Source: Promicromonospora sp. MEB111
Lineage (GTDB): Bacteria > Actinomycetota > Actinomycetes > Actinomycetales > Cellulomonadaceae
Direction of reading: 5' to 3'
NCBI RefSeq assembly: GCF_030209445.1
Contig: NZ_JARVSD010000005.1
Coordinates: 1 to 64,000, forward strand
DNA: 64,000 nt
Shown: piece after piece, positions 14,743 to 22,089 of the stretch
How positions within the stretch are numbered: the stretch's first letter is position 1
Layout of the letters: each line of letters starts with the position of its first letter
Made by a program: the position numbers and the translations under genes
The notes under the pieces: generated by a model
Database searches by the model: none
Seen by the model: only the letters and a program-made list of their open reading frames with translations
Told to the model about the DNA's origin: nothing

Positions 14743-15933
14743 TCAGGACAGGCGCGCCGGCAGCCGGGCCGGGCCGTTCGCCACGAAGCCGGGCACCTGC
14801 CCGTGGTCGCCGTCCGGCTCGACGAGCCGGAGGTCGGGGAAGCGCTCGAACAGCGCCGGGAGCGCGATCTCTGCCTCCAGCCGCGCCAGCGGCTCGCCGG
14901 GGCAGTGGTGGGCGCCGCCGCCGAACGCGAGGTGCGTCCGGTCCGCCCGCGCGGGGTCGAACACCATGGGCTCCTGGTGCACGGCGGGGTCCCGGCCCGG
15001 GGCGCCGAACGCCGCGATGATCGGGTCGCCCTTGCGGATCTGCACGCCGCCGAGCTCCAGGTCCTCGACCGCGAAGCGCAGCGGGATGTAGACCACCGGC
15101 GGCGCGACCCGGAGGGTCTCGTCGACCACGGCCGACCAGGAGACCTCGCCCGCGCGGGCCGCGGCCAGCACACGGGGGTGGGTCAGCAGCAGGCGGGTGG
15201 CCGAGGCCAGCAGGTTCACGGTGGTCTCGTGGCCGGCGATCAGCATCAGCCGTACTGTCGAGACCGCCTCATCGTCCGTGAGCGCCTCGGCGACCGTGCT
15301 GGTCAGGTCCTCGCCGGGTGCCTCGCGCTTGGCCTGGACCAGCCCCGCGATGAGCTTGCCCAGCTCGATCTGGGTCGCCAGGGCCTCGGCCGCCGTCGTG
15401 CTCGTGTCCATCAGGGTGTCGGCGCACCGGCGCATGTCACCGCGCACCTCCGCGGGCACCCCGATCAGGTCGCAGATCACCTCGATCGGGATCGGGTAGG
15501 CGAACAGCTCGCGCAGGTCCACCACCCCGCCGTCGGCGCCCGCCACGGCGAGCCGGTCGAGCGTCGCGGCGGTCGCCGCCTCGACCTTCGGCCGCATCTC
15601 CCGGGTGCGCCGCGCGGTGAAGGCGCGTGCCACCGACTTGCGCAGCCGGCGGTGCTCGTCCCCGTAGGAGTTGAACATCGACTTGCTCGTGACCCACGTG
15701 TACAGCGGCCACTGCGGGGTGATCTCGCCGTCGGCGAGAGCGGTCCAGTGCTGGTGGGAGTCCTTGGAGATCCGCGGGTCGACCAGCATGGGGCGGAGCA
15801 GCGCCACGTCGGTCACCGTCCACGCCTCCACACCGCCGGGCAGCACGACGCGTGCGACCGGGCCCGTCGCGCGCAGGCGAGCGGCCTCTTCGAGCACGGC
15901 GCCGCCGGCGGGGTCAAGTACCACGGTCTCCAC
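14743..15933 (-). CDS. Cytochrome P450, canonical (CYP154/CYP105-like)
   Basis: A 396-aa class I bacterial P450 expected to need ferredoxin partners, none of which are in the window. All signatures are present: the I-helix LIAGHETT, K-helix DETLR, and haem loop FGGGAHHCPGEPLAR. B-C region MFNSYGDEHRRLRKSVARAFT is standard. The start GTG 15933 has GAGGA 6 nt upstream; a GTG two codons earlier is too close to it. CYP154 and CYP157 members are commonly neighbours in actinomycete conservons, but no conservon ATPase or GTPase genes are present. The substrate is unknown. Confidence 0.9.
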   Translation of the reverse strand: METVVLDPAGGAVLEEAARLRATGPVARVVLPGGVEAWTVTDVALLRPMLVDPRISKDSHQHWTALADGEITPQWPLYTWVTSKSMFNSYGDEHRRLRKSVARAFTARRTREMRPKVEAATAATLDRLAVAGADGGVVDLRELFAYPIPIEVICDLIGVPAEVRGDMRRCADTLMDTSTTAAEALATQIELGKLIAGLVQAKREAPGEDLTSTVAEALTDDEAVSTVRLMLIAGHETTVNLLASATRLLLTHPRVLAAARAGEVSWSAVVDETLRVAPPVVYIPLRFAVEDLELGGVQIRKGDPIIAAFGAPGRDPAVHQEPMVFDPARADRTHLAFGGGAHHCPGEPLARLEAEIALPALFERFPDLRLVEPDGDHGQVPGFVANGPARLPARLS

Positions 15934-16064
15934 GAGCACTCCTCAAGATCAGGTCCAGGAACGGTGGCCTCAGTCTTTTCCGAGATGCCCGCTTTGTCCA
16001 TACCGGAAGTGGTTGAATATTTCAGTAGCATCGGTTGCTACGAAATCGGACTATCATCCGCGAC

Positions 16065-16580
16065 GTGACATCACAGATGATGGTTGACCTCGTTCCGGTG
16101 GGCGAGGACGTGCTCGAAGACCTGCTCGCCCTGGCCGTGGCCGAGGCTCAGCCCGGCGAGGTGATGCCGCCCGCCTCCGGTGAGTCCGCCCACGAGGCGC
16201 GCACCACGTGGACCGAGCTGCGCAAGGGCGCGTTCCGCGACTACCACCGGCGGTGCCGGCTCAGCCGGACCGCTCCCGTCCCCGAGGTCACCTGGGCGGT
16301 CAAGGCCCGGGGCCGGATCGTCGGGGCGGCTCGTCTCGCCCTGGTCGACGGCGACCCGGGCGCGCGCGAGGTCGGACTCTGGCTCGGCGAGTCGTACCGC
16401 GGGCACGGCATCTCTGGTGAGGTGGCCTACTGGGCGCTCGCGGCGGCGCGGACCATGGACGCCCGGCGGCTGGTGGCGCGCACGGTGGCGAGCGCGCGGG
16501 CGCGGCGGTCGCTGGAGCGCATCGGCTTCGAGGTGGTCGAGCACGACGGCGGCCTGGTCGGCACCATCACGCTGCCCTGA
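16065..16580 (+). CDS. GNAT family N-acetyltransferase
   Basis: 171 aa, RimJ/RimL-like. The acetyl-CoA region reads EVGLWLGESYRGHGISGEVAYWALAAARTMDARRLVARTVASARARRSLERIGFEVVE, with the RGHGIS loop in place of the usual Q/RxxGxG/A. The GTG at 16065 lies 7 nt after TATCAT (16052-16057) and is probably leaderless; internal ATGs at 16077 and 16080 are alternatives. It diverges from the canonical P450 across about 130 nt. Substrate unknown. Confidence 0.78.
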   Translation: MTSQMMVDLVPVGEDVLEDLLALAVAEAQPGEVMPPASGESAHEARTTWTELRKGAFRDYHRRCRLSRTAPVPEVTWAVKARGRIVGAARLALVDGDPGAREVGLWLGESYRGHGISGEVAYWALAAARTMDARRLVARTVASARARRSLERIGFEVVEHDGGLVGTITLP

Positions 16581-16601
16581 CCGTCACCCGGGGGAGGGTG
16601 G

Positions 16602-17369
16602 TCACGGCAGCGTGAGGTCTGCCAGCTCGTCGCGCGTGCCCGCGAAGACGTTGAGGTCGATGTACGGCTCCTCGCCGTCGTACCCGGGCAGCCGGTCGCG
16701 GTTCGAGTACTGCCAGACGGTCCAGTCGCGACCGTCGGACAGCCGGGGCGTCCACACGACCGACCGGATCCAGACCGGCAGGTCGGGGTAGCGGTCCGCG
16801 AGGTAGAGGTCGTACGCCTCCTCGGTCGCGTACACGATCGGCGGCACGCCGTAGTGCTCCTCGATGCCCGCGACCAGGGGATCGAGGATCGCGCGCACCC
16901 GCTCCGGCGCCGGCGGGTCGTCGAAGTAGGCGCCGTAGAACTCGAGGTCGACGACGGGTGGGAGCGTGCCCGGGGTCGCGGGCACCGCGCTCGCGAGGTG
17001 CGCGGCCTGCTCCGCCCCCGGGCTCTCGAAGCTCATGAAGTGGTAGGCGCCCACGAGCAGGTCCGTCCGGGTCGCGGCCGCCCAGTTCTCCGCGAACCGG
17101 GGGTCGGTGTGCGACGCGCCCTCGGTGGCCTTGATCCACGCGAAGTCGAGGTCCTGCGCGGCGAGCACGTCCCAGTCGATCTCGCCCTGGTAGTGCGAGA
17201 CGTCCACGCCTCGCACCTCGTAGGCCGCGGCCGGGATCCGGTTGGGCCAGGCGGTCCCGGTCGCCACGAGCACGCCGAGGACGGCGACGACGGCCACCCC
17301 GGCCGCCGTCGTCCACAGGGCTGTGCGCAGTGCTGACCTGGACGGACGGCGTTCGGCGGGGATGCGCAT
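16602..17369 (-). CDS. Secreted or anchored GH25 muramidase
   Basis: A 255-aa N,O-diacetylmuramidase-type enzyme that cleaves the glycan strands of peptidoglycan. A single N-terminal hydrophobic segment (TALWTTAAGVAVVAVLGVLVATGTA) serves as signal anchor or signal peptide. The GH25 core begins VRGVDVSHYQGEIDWDVLAAQDLDFAWIKATEGASHTD and contains PPVVDLEFYGAYFDD, with the catalytic acidic pair in the DVSHYQG and DLEF motifs, and ends WTVWQYSNRDRLPGYDGEEPYIDLNVFAG. It lies 21 nt from the convergent acetyltransferase. Confidence 0.92.
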   Translation of the reverse strand: MRIPAERRPSRSALRTALWTTAAGVAVVAVLGVLVATGTAWPNRIPAAAYEVRGVDVSHYQGEIDWDVLAAQDLDFAWIKATEGASHTDPRFAENWAAATRTDLLVGAYHFMSFESPGAEQAAHLASAVPATPGTLPPVVDLEFYGAYFDDPPAPERVRAILDPLVAGIEEHYGVPPIVYATEEAYDLYLADRYPDLPVWIRSVVWTPRLSDGRDWTVWQYSNRDRLPGYDGEEPYIDLNVFAGTRDELADLTLP

Positions 17370-17434
17370 GTCCGGAGGCTAGTCGCGGGATGCGTGCGCC
17401 ACGGCGAACATCCGTGCAGGTCGTGTGCGGGCGG

Positions 17435-17953
17435 CTACTCGCCCGTCGCGCCACCCGCGATCTCGGCGGCGATGTCCAGGTGCCCCGCGTGGCGGGCGTA
17501 CTCCTGCAGCACGTGGAAGCAGATCCAGGCGAGCGTGGGCGGGTCCTCGGTGAACCGGCCGCCGAGCGCCCCGTGCTCCGCGAGGTCGTGGGTGGCGAGC
17601 ACCTCGCGCGTCGCCTCGCCCCCGGCGTGCAGCGCGGTGAGGAGCTCGTCCGGGCCCACGCCGTCGGGCACCGCCCACGGCCCGTGCGGGTCCTGGCCTG
17701 CGTGGTCGCCCCAGGGCCGGTCCACCTGCTCGCCCAGAAAACCCCACCGGAACCAGCGGCGCTCCATGTGCACCAGGTGGATCAGGAGCTCGAGCGGCGA
17801 CCAGCCGGACGGCAGCCGGGAGGTGCGCAGGTCGGCGTCGGACAGGCCGCGCACCTTCCGGTCCACGGCCTGCCGGTAGTAGTCCAGGTAGGCGGTGAAC
17901 AGGACCGGGGTGTCGGCGGAGTCGAGGCGGGGCTCGCGGTCGGAGAGGGGCAC
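17435..17953 (-). CDS. DinB/DUF664 family protein
   Basis: 172 aa. Four-helix DinB-like fold with the DUF664 pattern: AYLDYYRQAVDRKVRGLSDADLRTSRLPSGWSPLELLIHLVHMERRWFRWGFLG and a late EYARHAGHLDIAAE. Spaced histidines (HLVHMER, HVLQEYARHAGHLD) could form the metal site of the family. The GTG at 17953 follows TAACCT by 6 nt, suggesting a leaderless mRNA. It diverges from the 85-aa gene. A relative lies at 30574-31185. The function of the family in actinobacteria is thiol-transfer or detoxification in studied members, unproven here. Confidence 0.82.
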   Translation of the reverse strand: MPLSDREPRLDSADTPVLFTAYLDYYRQAVDRKVRGLSDADLRTSRLPSGWSPLELLIHLVHMERRWFRWGFLGEQVDRPWGDHAGQDPHGPWAVPDGVGPDELLTALHAGGEATREVLATHDLAEHGALGGRFTEDPPTLAWICFHVLQEYARHAGHLDIAAEIAGGATGE

Positions 17954-17989
17954 GTGGCGAGGTTACGTCGCCACGCCGGCAGACAGCTC

Positions 17990-18044
17990 CGAAGGAAGTT
18001 GCCGAAGTGCTGTGACATCGGCCGGGTCGCCGCGTCTGTAGGGC
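17990..18044 (+). promoter_or_regulatory. ECF-like promoter, copy 3
   Basis: CCGAAGGAAGTTGCC is followed by GAAGTGCTGTGACATC (18004-18019) and CGTC (18033-18036), 15 nt after TGTGACA. The ATG of the 85-aa gene comes 12 nt after the first base of CGTC, as in copy 1. Copy 1 also shares the upstream block (CCGAAGAAATTTCC), so the conserved element exceeds 45 bp. Confidence 0.5.
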
Positions 18045-18302
18045 ATGACCGCGACGAAGAGCAGGACCTACGGACTGGCCTCGAACCCCTCGGAGTGGGC
18101 CGCGCACCGCCGCGCCGTCGTCTTCTCCGTGCACCGGATGTTCCCCGGGGTGGACGCCGAGCGGGCGGCGACCGAGGGCCTGGGCGAGCTGTGCCGCCAG
18201 ATCGTGATGCGCGGCGCCGTCGACCGGCCCGCCGTCGTGTGGTGCGAGGCCGCGATAGCGGCCGCCGCACGCCTCCGGGCCGAGGACGGCGTGGCGGCGT
18301 GA
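18045..18302 (+). CDS. Small orphan protein, 85 aa
   Basis: Begins MTATKSRTYGLASNPSEWAA and is mainly helical, with one Cys in LCRQIVM and one in VVWCEAA. No family is recognised. The start follows promoter copy 3 with the same spacing as the 73-aa gene at 279-500 and would be leaderless. The two small proteins are not clearly homologous by eye, yet they share the unusual promoter, so they may belong to one response. Confidence 0.6.
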   Translation: MTATKSRTYGLASNPSEWAAHRRAVVFSVHRMFPGVDAERAATEGLGELCRQIVMRGAVDRPAVVWCEAAIAAAARLRAEDGVAA

Positions 18303-18398
18303 GCCGGCACAGGTGCGCCTGGGTCCGGGCGTCCCGGCAGCAGCACCCGCGGATGTCGGACGCACAGGCCCGCGGGACCTGTGCGCCCGACGCGAAGG

Positions 18399-18905
18399 TC
18401 AGCGCGTACTGCCGACCTCTGCCACGAACCGAGCGGCGCGTTCGCGCAGACCGGCGATGCGGCGGTCGGTGATCAGCTCACGCACGGCCGGGTCGTTGCC
18501 GGCCTCGGTGAACGTGGGCGTGCGCCGCACGTTGCGGGAGCAGGCGAACTCGGTGCAGATCAGCGTCCCGATCGTGTTGCCGTTGCGTCCGGACGCGCCG
18601 CCGCGGCGGGCGACGTACAGGGAGACGTCCTCGGTGACGACGACGTCCTCGCACCAGGCGCACACGCCCTTGGTGCGCTTGCCGCCCGCCTTGGCGTCGG
18701 CGGCGCGCAGCAGCACCCCGGTCGGTACGCCGTCGAGCTCGAGCACCACGTACGCGGACAGCGGCGCCTTGCGGTCGCGCCATCCGAGGTAGTCGAGGCG
18801 CTCCCAGTCGAGGGTGTCGAGGTCGGGGAGGGTCGCCTGCGCGGCCTCCCGCTTGCTCGCGTTCTGGAAGGACGCGCGGATCTGCTTCTCGGTCAGGGGG
18901 TTCAT
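18399..18905 (-). CDS. FBP-type treble-clef zinc-finger protein (FusB-like C-terminal fold)
   Basis: 168 aa. MNPLTEKQIRASFQNASKREAAQATLPDL opens the FBP domain. The Cys pairs CAWC and CTEFAC flank a VSLYVARRGGASGRNGNTIGTLIC segment, the treble-clef zinc site of the FBP_C family. The Gram-positive relatives FusB/FusC bind elongation factor G and release fusidic-acid-stalled ribosomes; the actinobacterial proteins are less studied. Start ATG 18905 has only a weak ribosome site. A 26-codon ORF with a good ribosome site lies about 210 nt upstream on the same strand and may be its leader. Confidence 0.75.
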   Translation of the reverse strand: MNPLTEKQIRASFQNASKREAAQATLPDLDTLDWERLDYLGWRDRKAPLSAYVVLELDGVPTGVLLRAADAKAGGKRTKGVCAWCEDVVVTEDVSLYVARRGGASGRNGNTIGTLICTEFACSRNVRRTPTFTEAGNDPAVRELITDRRIAGLRERAARFVAEVGSTR

Positions 18906-19330
18906 CAGGTTTCTCGGCTTCCGGTCGTGCGGAGGCCACCGGCCGGCGTTCACGGTCGCGCGAGTGCACGACGGCGCCACGGTCACCGAAGCGGATCGGT
19001 CACCGGGCCGGCGGGCGGCAGGGCAGGGGACGATGCCGCGCCCGCCCTCCGACGCCTGGCCGCAGCGCGCACTACCGCGCGAGCGGTCGGTGCGGTACGG
19101 CGTAGTGCCAGGTCAGCGAGCTTTAGCGCGGGTCAGGACGCCGCCCGAGCAGGCCGCGACGGCCGCCCCGCATCCCGCGGTGAATACCCGCATCTCTCGC
19201 TCCTCGTGGTGTCCGGTGCGCCGGCCGGGCGAGCTCGCCACACAGCCGACCGCTCGATGCTACGACAACGACCCGGTGTGCCACACGTGCTTTTCGACAC
19301 AGGCCGAGCCGTCAGGGCCCGTGCGCGGGG
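18906..19330 (-). other. Leader region with structured RNA; otherwise empty
   Basis: Apart from the 26-codon ORF at 19113-19193 nothing coding is evident. GCACTAC (about 19069-19075) and GTAGTGC (about 19102-19108) form an outer stem with an inner ACCGC/GCGGT hairpin, lying directly after that ORF's stop on the minus strand. GC-rich inverted repeats continue to about 19000. No terminator T-run was seen. Confidence 0.35.
19113..19193 (-). CDS. Possible 26-aa leader peptide upstream of the FBP gene
   Basis: ATG 19193 is preceded by GAGGAG with a 7-nt spacer, an unusually good ribosome site for this window. The peptide starts MRVFTAGCGAAVAACSGG and ends in basic residues before TGA at 19113. 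A stable-looking hairpin follows immediately. It may be a real small protein, a ribosome-stalling leader or chance. Confidence 0.35.
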   Translation of the reverse strand: MRVFTAGCGAAVAACSGGVLTRAKAR

Positions 19331-20149
19331 TCAGGCCCAGGTAGCGGTCGCCGGGTCGACGCCGTGGGCCCGGGCGTTCGCGTCGACCACGTCGCGGAGC
19401 CACTCGGCGAGACCCTGCTCGATGCCGTCGTAGAAGGACCGGAATCCCGGGTCCTCGACGTACGAGCGGGCCAGGCAGACCTGCATCGAGTGCGTGCAGT
19501 CGAAGTAGGCCCCCATCGAGGCCCGGTGCCGCTCGGCCAGGACGTTCGCCTGTTCGCTCCCGGGCCGGACGCCGCTGCGCACGGCCGCGGCGAGGTCCGC
19601 GTGCAGCGCCCCGAGGGCCTCGACGATCAGCCGCCAGTCCTCGGGACCACGCTCGGCCGACCGTTCGGCGTACTGCGCCCACTGCTCGCTGTCGCCCCAG
19701 CGTTCCCGTGCCTGAACCGGCCAGGACGGCTGCCAGGCCGCGCCGAAGATCGCCACCTGCTCCTCGGCGGAGAGCAGCACGCCGGACCGGCGCGCCTCGA
19801 TCATCCGGTCCAGCGCGTCCGCCGACCGCTGCAGGCGCGCGATGTGCTCGCGCACCTCGTCCCGTTGCCGACGCAGGGACTGCTCGGCGTCGTCGGTCGG
19901 CGCGTCCAGGAGCGCCGCGATGTCCGCCACCGGCAGGCCCAGCTCACGGTAGAGGCGCACCCGGTGCAGCCGGGCGACGTCGGCGGCGTCGTAGAGCCGG
20001 TGCCCGCCGGTCGTGCGCTGCGACGGGCGGGCGAGTCCCGTCTCGTCCCAGTGGTGCAGCGTCCGCACCGTGACGCCCACGACGGACGCGGCGCCGCCGA
20101 CGGTCAGCCCGTCCGGCGGCACCGCGTCGGTGGCGCTCGCGTACGTCAT
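19331..20149 (-). CDS. MerR family regulator with TipAS drug-binding domain
   Basis: 272 aa. The MerR winged helix is at about 15-85 (GLTVGGAASVVGVTVRTLHHWDETGLARPSQRTTGGHRLYDAADVARLHRVRLYRELGLPVADIAALLD), followed by a coiled-coil dimerisation helix. The C-terminal TipAS globin-like domain (WGDSEQWAQYAERSAERGPEDW...YFDCTHSMQVCLARSYVEDPGFRSFYDGIEQGLAEWLRDVVDANA) follows. TipA-type proteins bind thiopeptides covalently through the Cys in this domain and activate their own promoter. The site reads FDCTHSMQVC, so a candidate Cys is present. A GAGACT hexamer 7 nt before the ATG suggests a leaderless start. Confidence 0.92.
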   Translation of the reverse strand: MTYASATDAVPPDGLTVGGAASVVGVTVRTLHHWDETGLARPSQRTTGGHRLYDAADVARLHRVRLYRELGLPVADIAALLDAPTDDAEQSLRRQRDEVREHIARLQRSADALDRMIEARRSGVLLSAEEQVAIFGAAWQPSWPVQARERWGDSEQWAQYAERSAERGPEDWRLIVEALGALHADLAAAVRSGVRPGSEQANVLAERHRASMGAYFDCTHSMQVCLARSYVEDPGFRSFYDGIEQGLAEWLRDVVDANARAHGVDPATATWA

Positions 20150-20171
20150 CCCGCCCAGTCTCGCAGGCGGA

Positions 20172-20678
20172 TCACACCGCGGGTCCCTCGATCCCCATGT
20201 CCCGCAGGTTCTGGGCCACGGCGCTGTCCGGGTCGTACGGCCGGGCGGCCGTCATGACCACCCGCGCGTTCTCGGGCGTGACGACCTCCAGCTCGACCGA
20301 GCCCCAGGGCATCGTCCGCGGTCCGGTGGTGCTGCCGGGCAGCACCTTCTCGCAGGCCGCGGCGATCTCCTCGACCTGGTCGAGCACGCACGAGAAGCTC
20401 ACGCCCAGCGCGGGCGCCTCGCCCGGCCGGCCCGTCGGGACCAGCAGGACGTCCTGGAACGTCCAGCGGCGCAGGTGGACCACCTGGCCGGGGACGGAGA
20501 AGAGCTCGAAGAAGCCGAGCCCGCGCACCCAGAAGTCCGTGGACGCGGCCAGGTCGGCGGTGGGCACCGAGACGAACATAGGCATGCCGTAGATGCCGTG
20601 GAACGGCTCGGGAGCCCGGGCGTCCGGGCCGGGAACGGGGACGGGGCTGACGTCGAACGCGGGGTAGGTGTTGATCAT
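20172..20678 (-). CDS. VOC (glyoxalase/bleomycin-resistance fold) family protein
   Basis: 168 aa, with MPMFVSVPTADLAASTDFWVRGLGFFELFSVPGQVVHLRRWTFQDVLLVPTG as the first VOC half and a degenerate second half. An N-terminal extension of about 30 residues is Pro-rich. Metal ligands are not obvious, so it may be a binding protein, not an enzyme. Start 20678 (MINTYPAF) is chosen over an upstream codon at 20699 that has no ribosome site. It follows 23 nt before the MerR-TipAS gene on the same strand and could be cotranscribed with it. Confidence 0.75.
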   Translation of the reverse strand: MINTYPAFDVSPVPVPGPDARAPEPFHGIYGMPMFVSVPTADLAASTDFWVRGLGFFELFSVPGQVVHLRRWTFQDVLLVPTGRPGEAPALGVSFSCVLDQVEEIAAACEKVLPGSTTGPRTMPWGSVELEVVTPENARVVMTAARPYDPDSAVAQNLRDMGIEGPAV

Positions 20679-20721
20679 GACGCCAGGCTGGACCCTCACG
20701 CGACGTGAGGTTCAAGTGGCG

Positions 20722-21084
20722 TCACCGCGTGGGTTGCAGCTCCGCGTCCGGCGTCCGCACGGCCTTCCGCTCGGCGGGGTCGGCGAGGTGGCCCGTCCGC
20801 TTGAGCCACCACTCGGCGAGCAGCGTGGTCAGCGGCGGGACCGCCGAGGCCAGCGCCACGAGCGTCCGGAACCAGCCCCACCGCAGCCGCACGGCCGCGA
20901 TCAGCGTGACCACGACGAAGAGCACGAACGCCCCGCCGTGCAGGCGGCCGAACAGCCACACCCCGGCCTCGGTCGTCTCGGTGACGTACTTGAGGAACAT
21001 CCCGACCAGCAGTCCGGCCCAGGTGAACGCCTCGATCCAGGCGACGGCGGCGAACAGGCGGCCCAGACGGGACATCGGGGGCAT
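20722..21084 (-). CDS. DUF3817 integral membrane protein
   Basis: 120 aa with three TM helices and the family pattern LFAAVAWIEAFTWAGLLVGMFLKYVTETTEAGVWLFGRLHGGAFVLFVVVTLIAAVRLRWGW. The family is widespread in actinobacteria; its role is unknown, though members often sit near transporters. GGAAGGA lies 6 nt before the ATG at 21084. It follows the EamA gene on the same strand with a 64-nt gap. Confidence 0.88.
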   Translation of the reverse strand: MPPMSRLGRLFAAVAWIEAFTWAGLLVGMFLKYVTETTEAGVWLFGRLHGGAFVLFVVVTLIAAVRLRWGWFRTLVALASAVPPLTTLLAEWWLKRTGHLADPAERKAVRTPDAELQPTR

Positions 21085-21148
21085 GCGGGATCCTTCCGGA
21101 GGATGGTCGGGGTGTGCGCCCAGTCTGCCCGACGCCGGACGGTGCGCC

Positions 21149-22078
21149 TCAGCCGGGCTGGCGCAGGCGCGACCGGACGGCGACGCCGGCGCAGAGGATG
21201 ACGGCCGCCCCGCCGAGCGCCGTGGGCCAGCCGATCTGCTCGTGCAGGAGCAGCGCCGCCCAGGCGATGCCCAGCACGGGCTGGACCAGCTGCACCTGGC
21301 TGACCTGCGCCATCGGGCCGATCGCGAGGCCGCGGTACCAGGCGACGAAGCCCAGGAACATGCTCACGGCCCCCAGGTAGCCGAACAGCGCCCAGTCGAG
21401 CGGCGAGCCCGACGGCGGCTGCCGCACCACCGCGACCGTGGTGAGCAGCGCCATCGGCACCGCGGCGAGCACCAGGGCCCAGGAGATCGTCTGCCACGAA
21501 CCGAGCTCGCGCGAGAGCAGCCCGCCCTCCGCGTAGCCGAACCCGCACGCGGCCACGGCGGCGAGCAGGAGCAGGTCCGACCCGTGCAGGCCACCGAACC
21601 CGTCGCCCTGGACCGAGGCGAACGTGATCGCCGCGACCGCGCCCAGAGCGGCCATCACCCAGAACGACGCCCGGGGCCGCTCGTGCCCGCGCAGCACCAC
21701 CAGCGCCGCGGTGGCGGCGGGCAGCAGGGCGATCACGACGGCGGCGTGGCCGGCCGACGCGGTGGTCAGCGCGAACGAGGTCAGCACCGGGAAGCCGACG
21801 ACCACACCGGCCGCGACGACGGCGAGCCGCGCCCACTGGCGACCGCTGGGCCGGCGCTGCCGGGTGATCACGAGCGCGGCCGACGCCAGCACCGCGGCCA
21901 CGACCGCGCGCCCGCACGACACGAACAGCGGCGACATGGCGCCGTCGCCGACGACCACGCGGGTGAACGGGAGGGTGAACGAGAAGGCCAGCACCCCGAG
22001 GAGCCCCCACCAGAGTCCGGCGCGGGAGGCCGATAGCGGGCGGTCCGTCGTGAGGGTAGCGCTACTGTTGGCTGTCAT
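21149..22078 (-). CDS. EamA/DMT family transporter
   Basis: 309 aa with ten hydrophobic helices and two EamA repeats (about 18-150 and 165-300). The first begins GLWWGLLGVLAFSFTLPFTRVVVGDG, the second SDLLLLAAVAACGFGYAEGGLLSRELG. It is an inner-membrane drug/metabolite exporter of unknown substrate. Its ATG (22078-22076) overlaps the ATG of the divergent MocR gene by 2 nt (CATG). TATCGT lies 5 nt before the ATG on its own strand, inside the MocR coding region. MocR regulators frequently control an adjacent EamA exporter. Confidence 0.88.
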   Translation of the reverse strand: MTANSSATLTTDRPLSASRAGLWWGLLGVLAFSFTLPFTRVVVGDGAMSPLFVSCGRAVVAAVLASAALVITRQRRPSGRQWARLAVVAAGVVVGFPVLTSFALTTASAGHAAVVIALLPAATAALVVLRGHERPRASFWVMAALGAVAAITFASVQGDGFGGLHGSDLLLLAAVAACGFGYAEGGLLSRELGSWQTISWALVLAAVPMALLTTVAVVRQPPSGSPLDWALFGYLGAVSMFLGFVAWYRGLAIGPMAQVSQVQLVQPVLGIAWAALLLHEQIGWPTALGGAAVILCAGVAVRSRLRQPG

Positions 22079-22089
22079 GTATGACGATA
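22063..22089. promoter_or_regulatory. Back-to-back promoters with overlapping start codons
   Basis: TACTGT (22063-22068) stands 8 nt before the MocR ATG at 22077, and on the other strand TATCGT (22089-22084) stands 5 nt before the EamA ATG at 22078. Each -10 lies within the first codons of the other gene, so both mRNAs must begin at or inside their start codons. A MocR bound here could block or switch both promoters. Confidence 0.6.

Noticed and set aside
13417-15933. Biosynthetic gene cluster around the P450 pair
   Set aside because: No PKS, NRPS, terpene cyclase, RiPP precursor or other core enzyme was found within 20 kb, so the P450s are treated as stand-alone.
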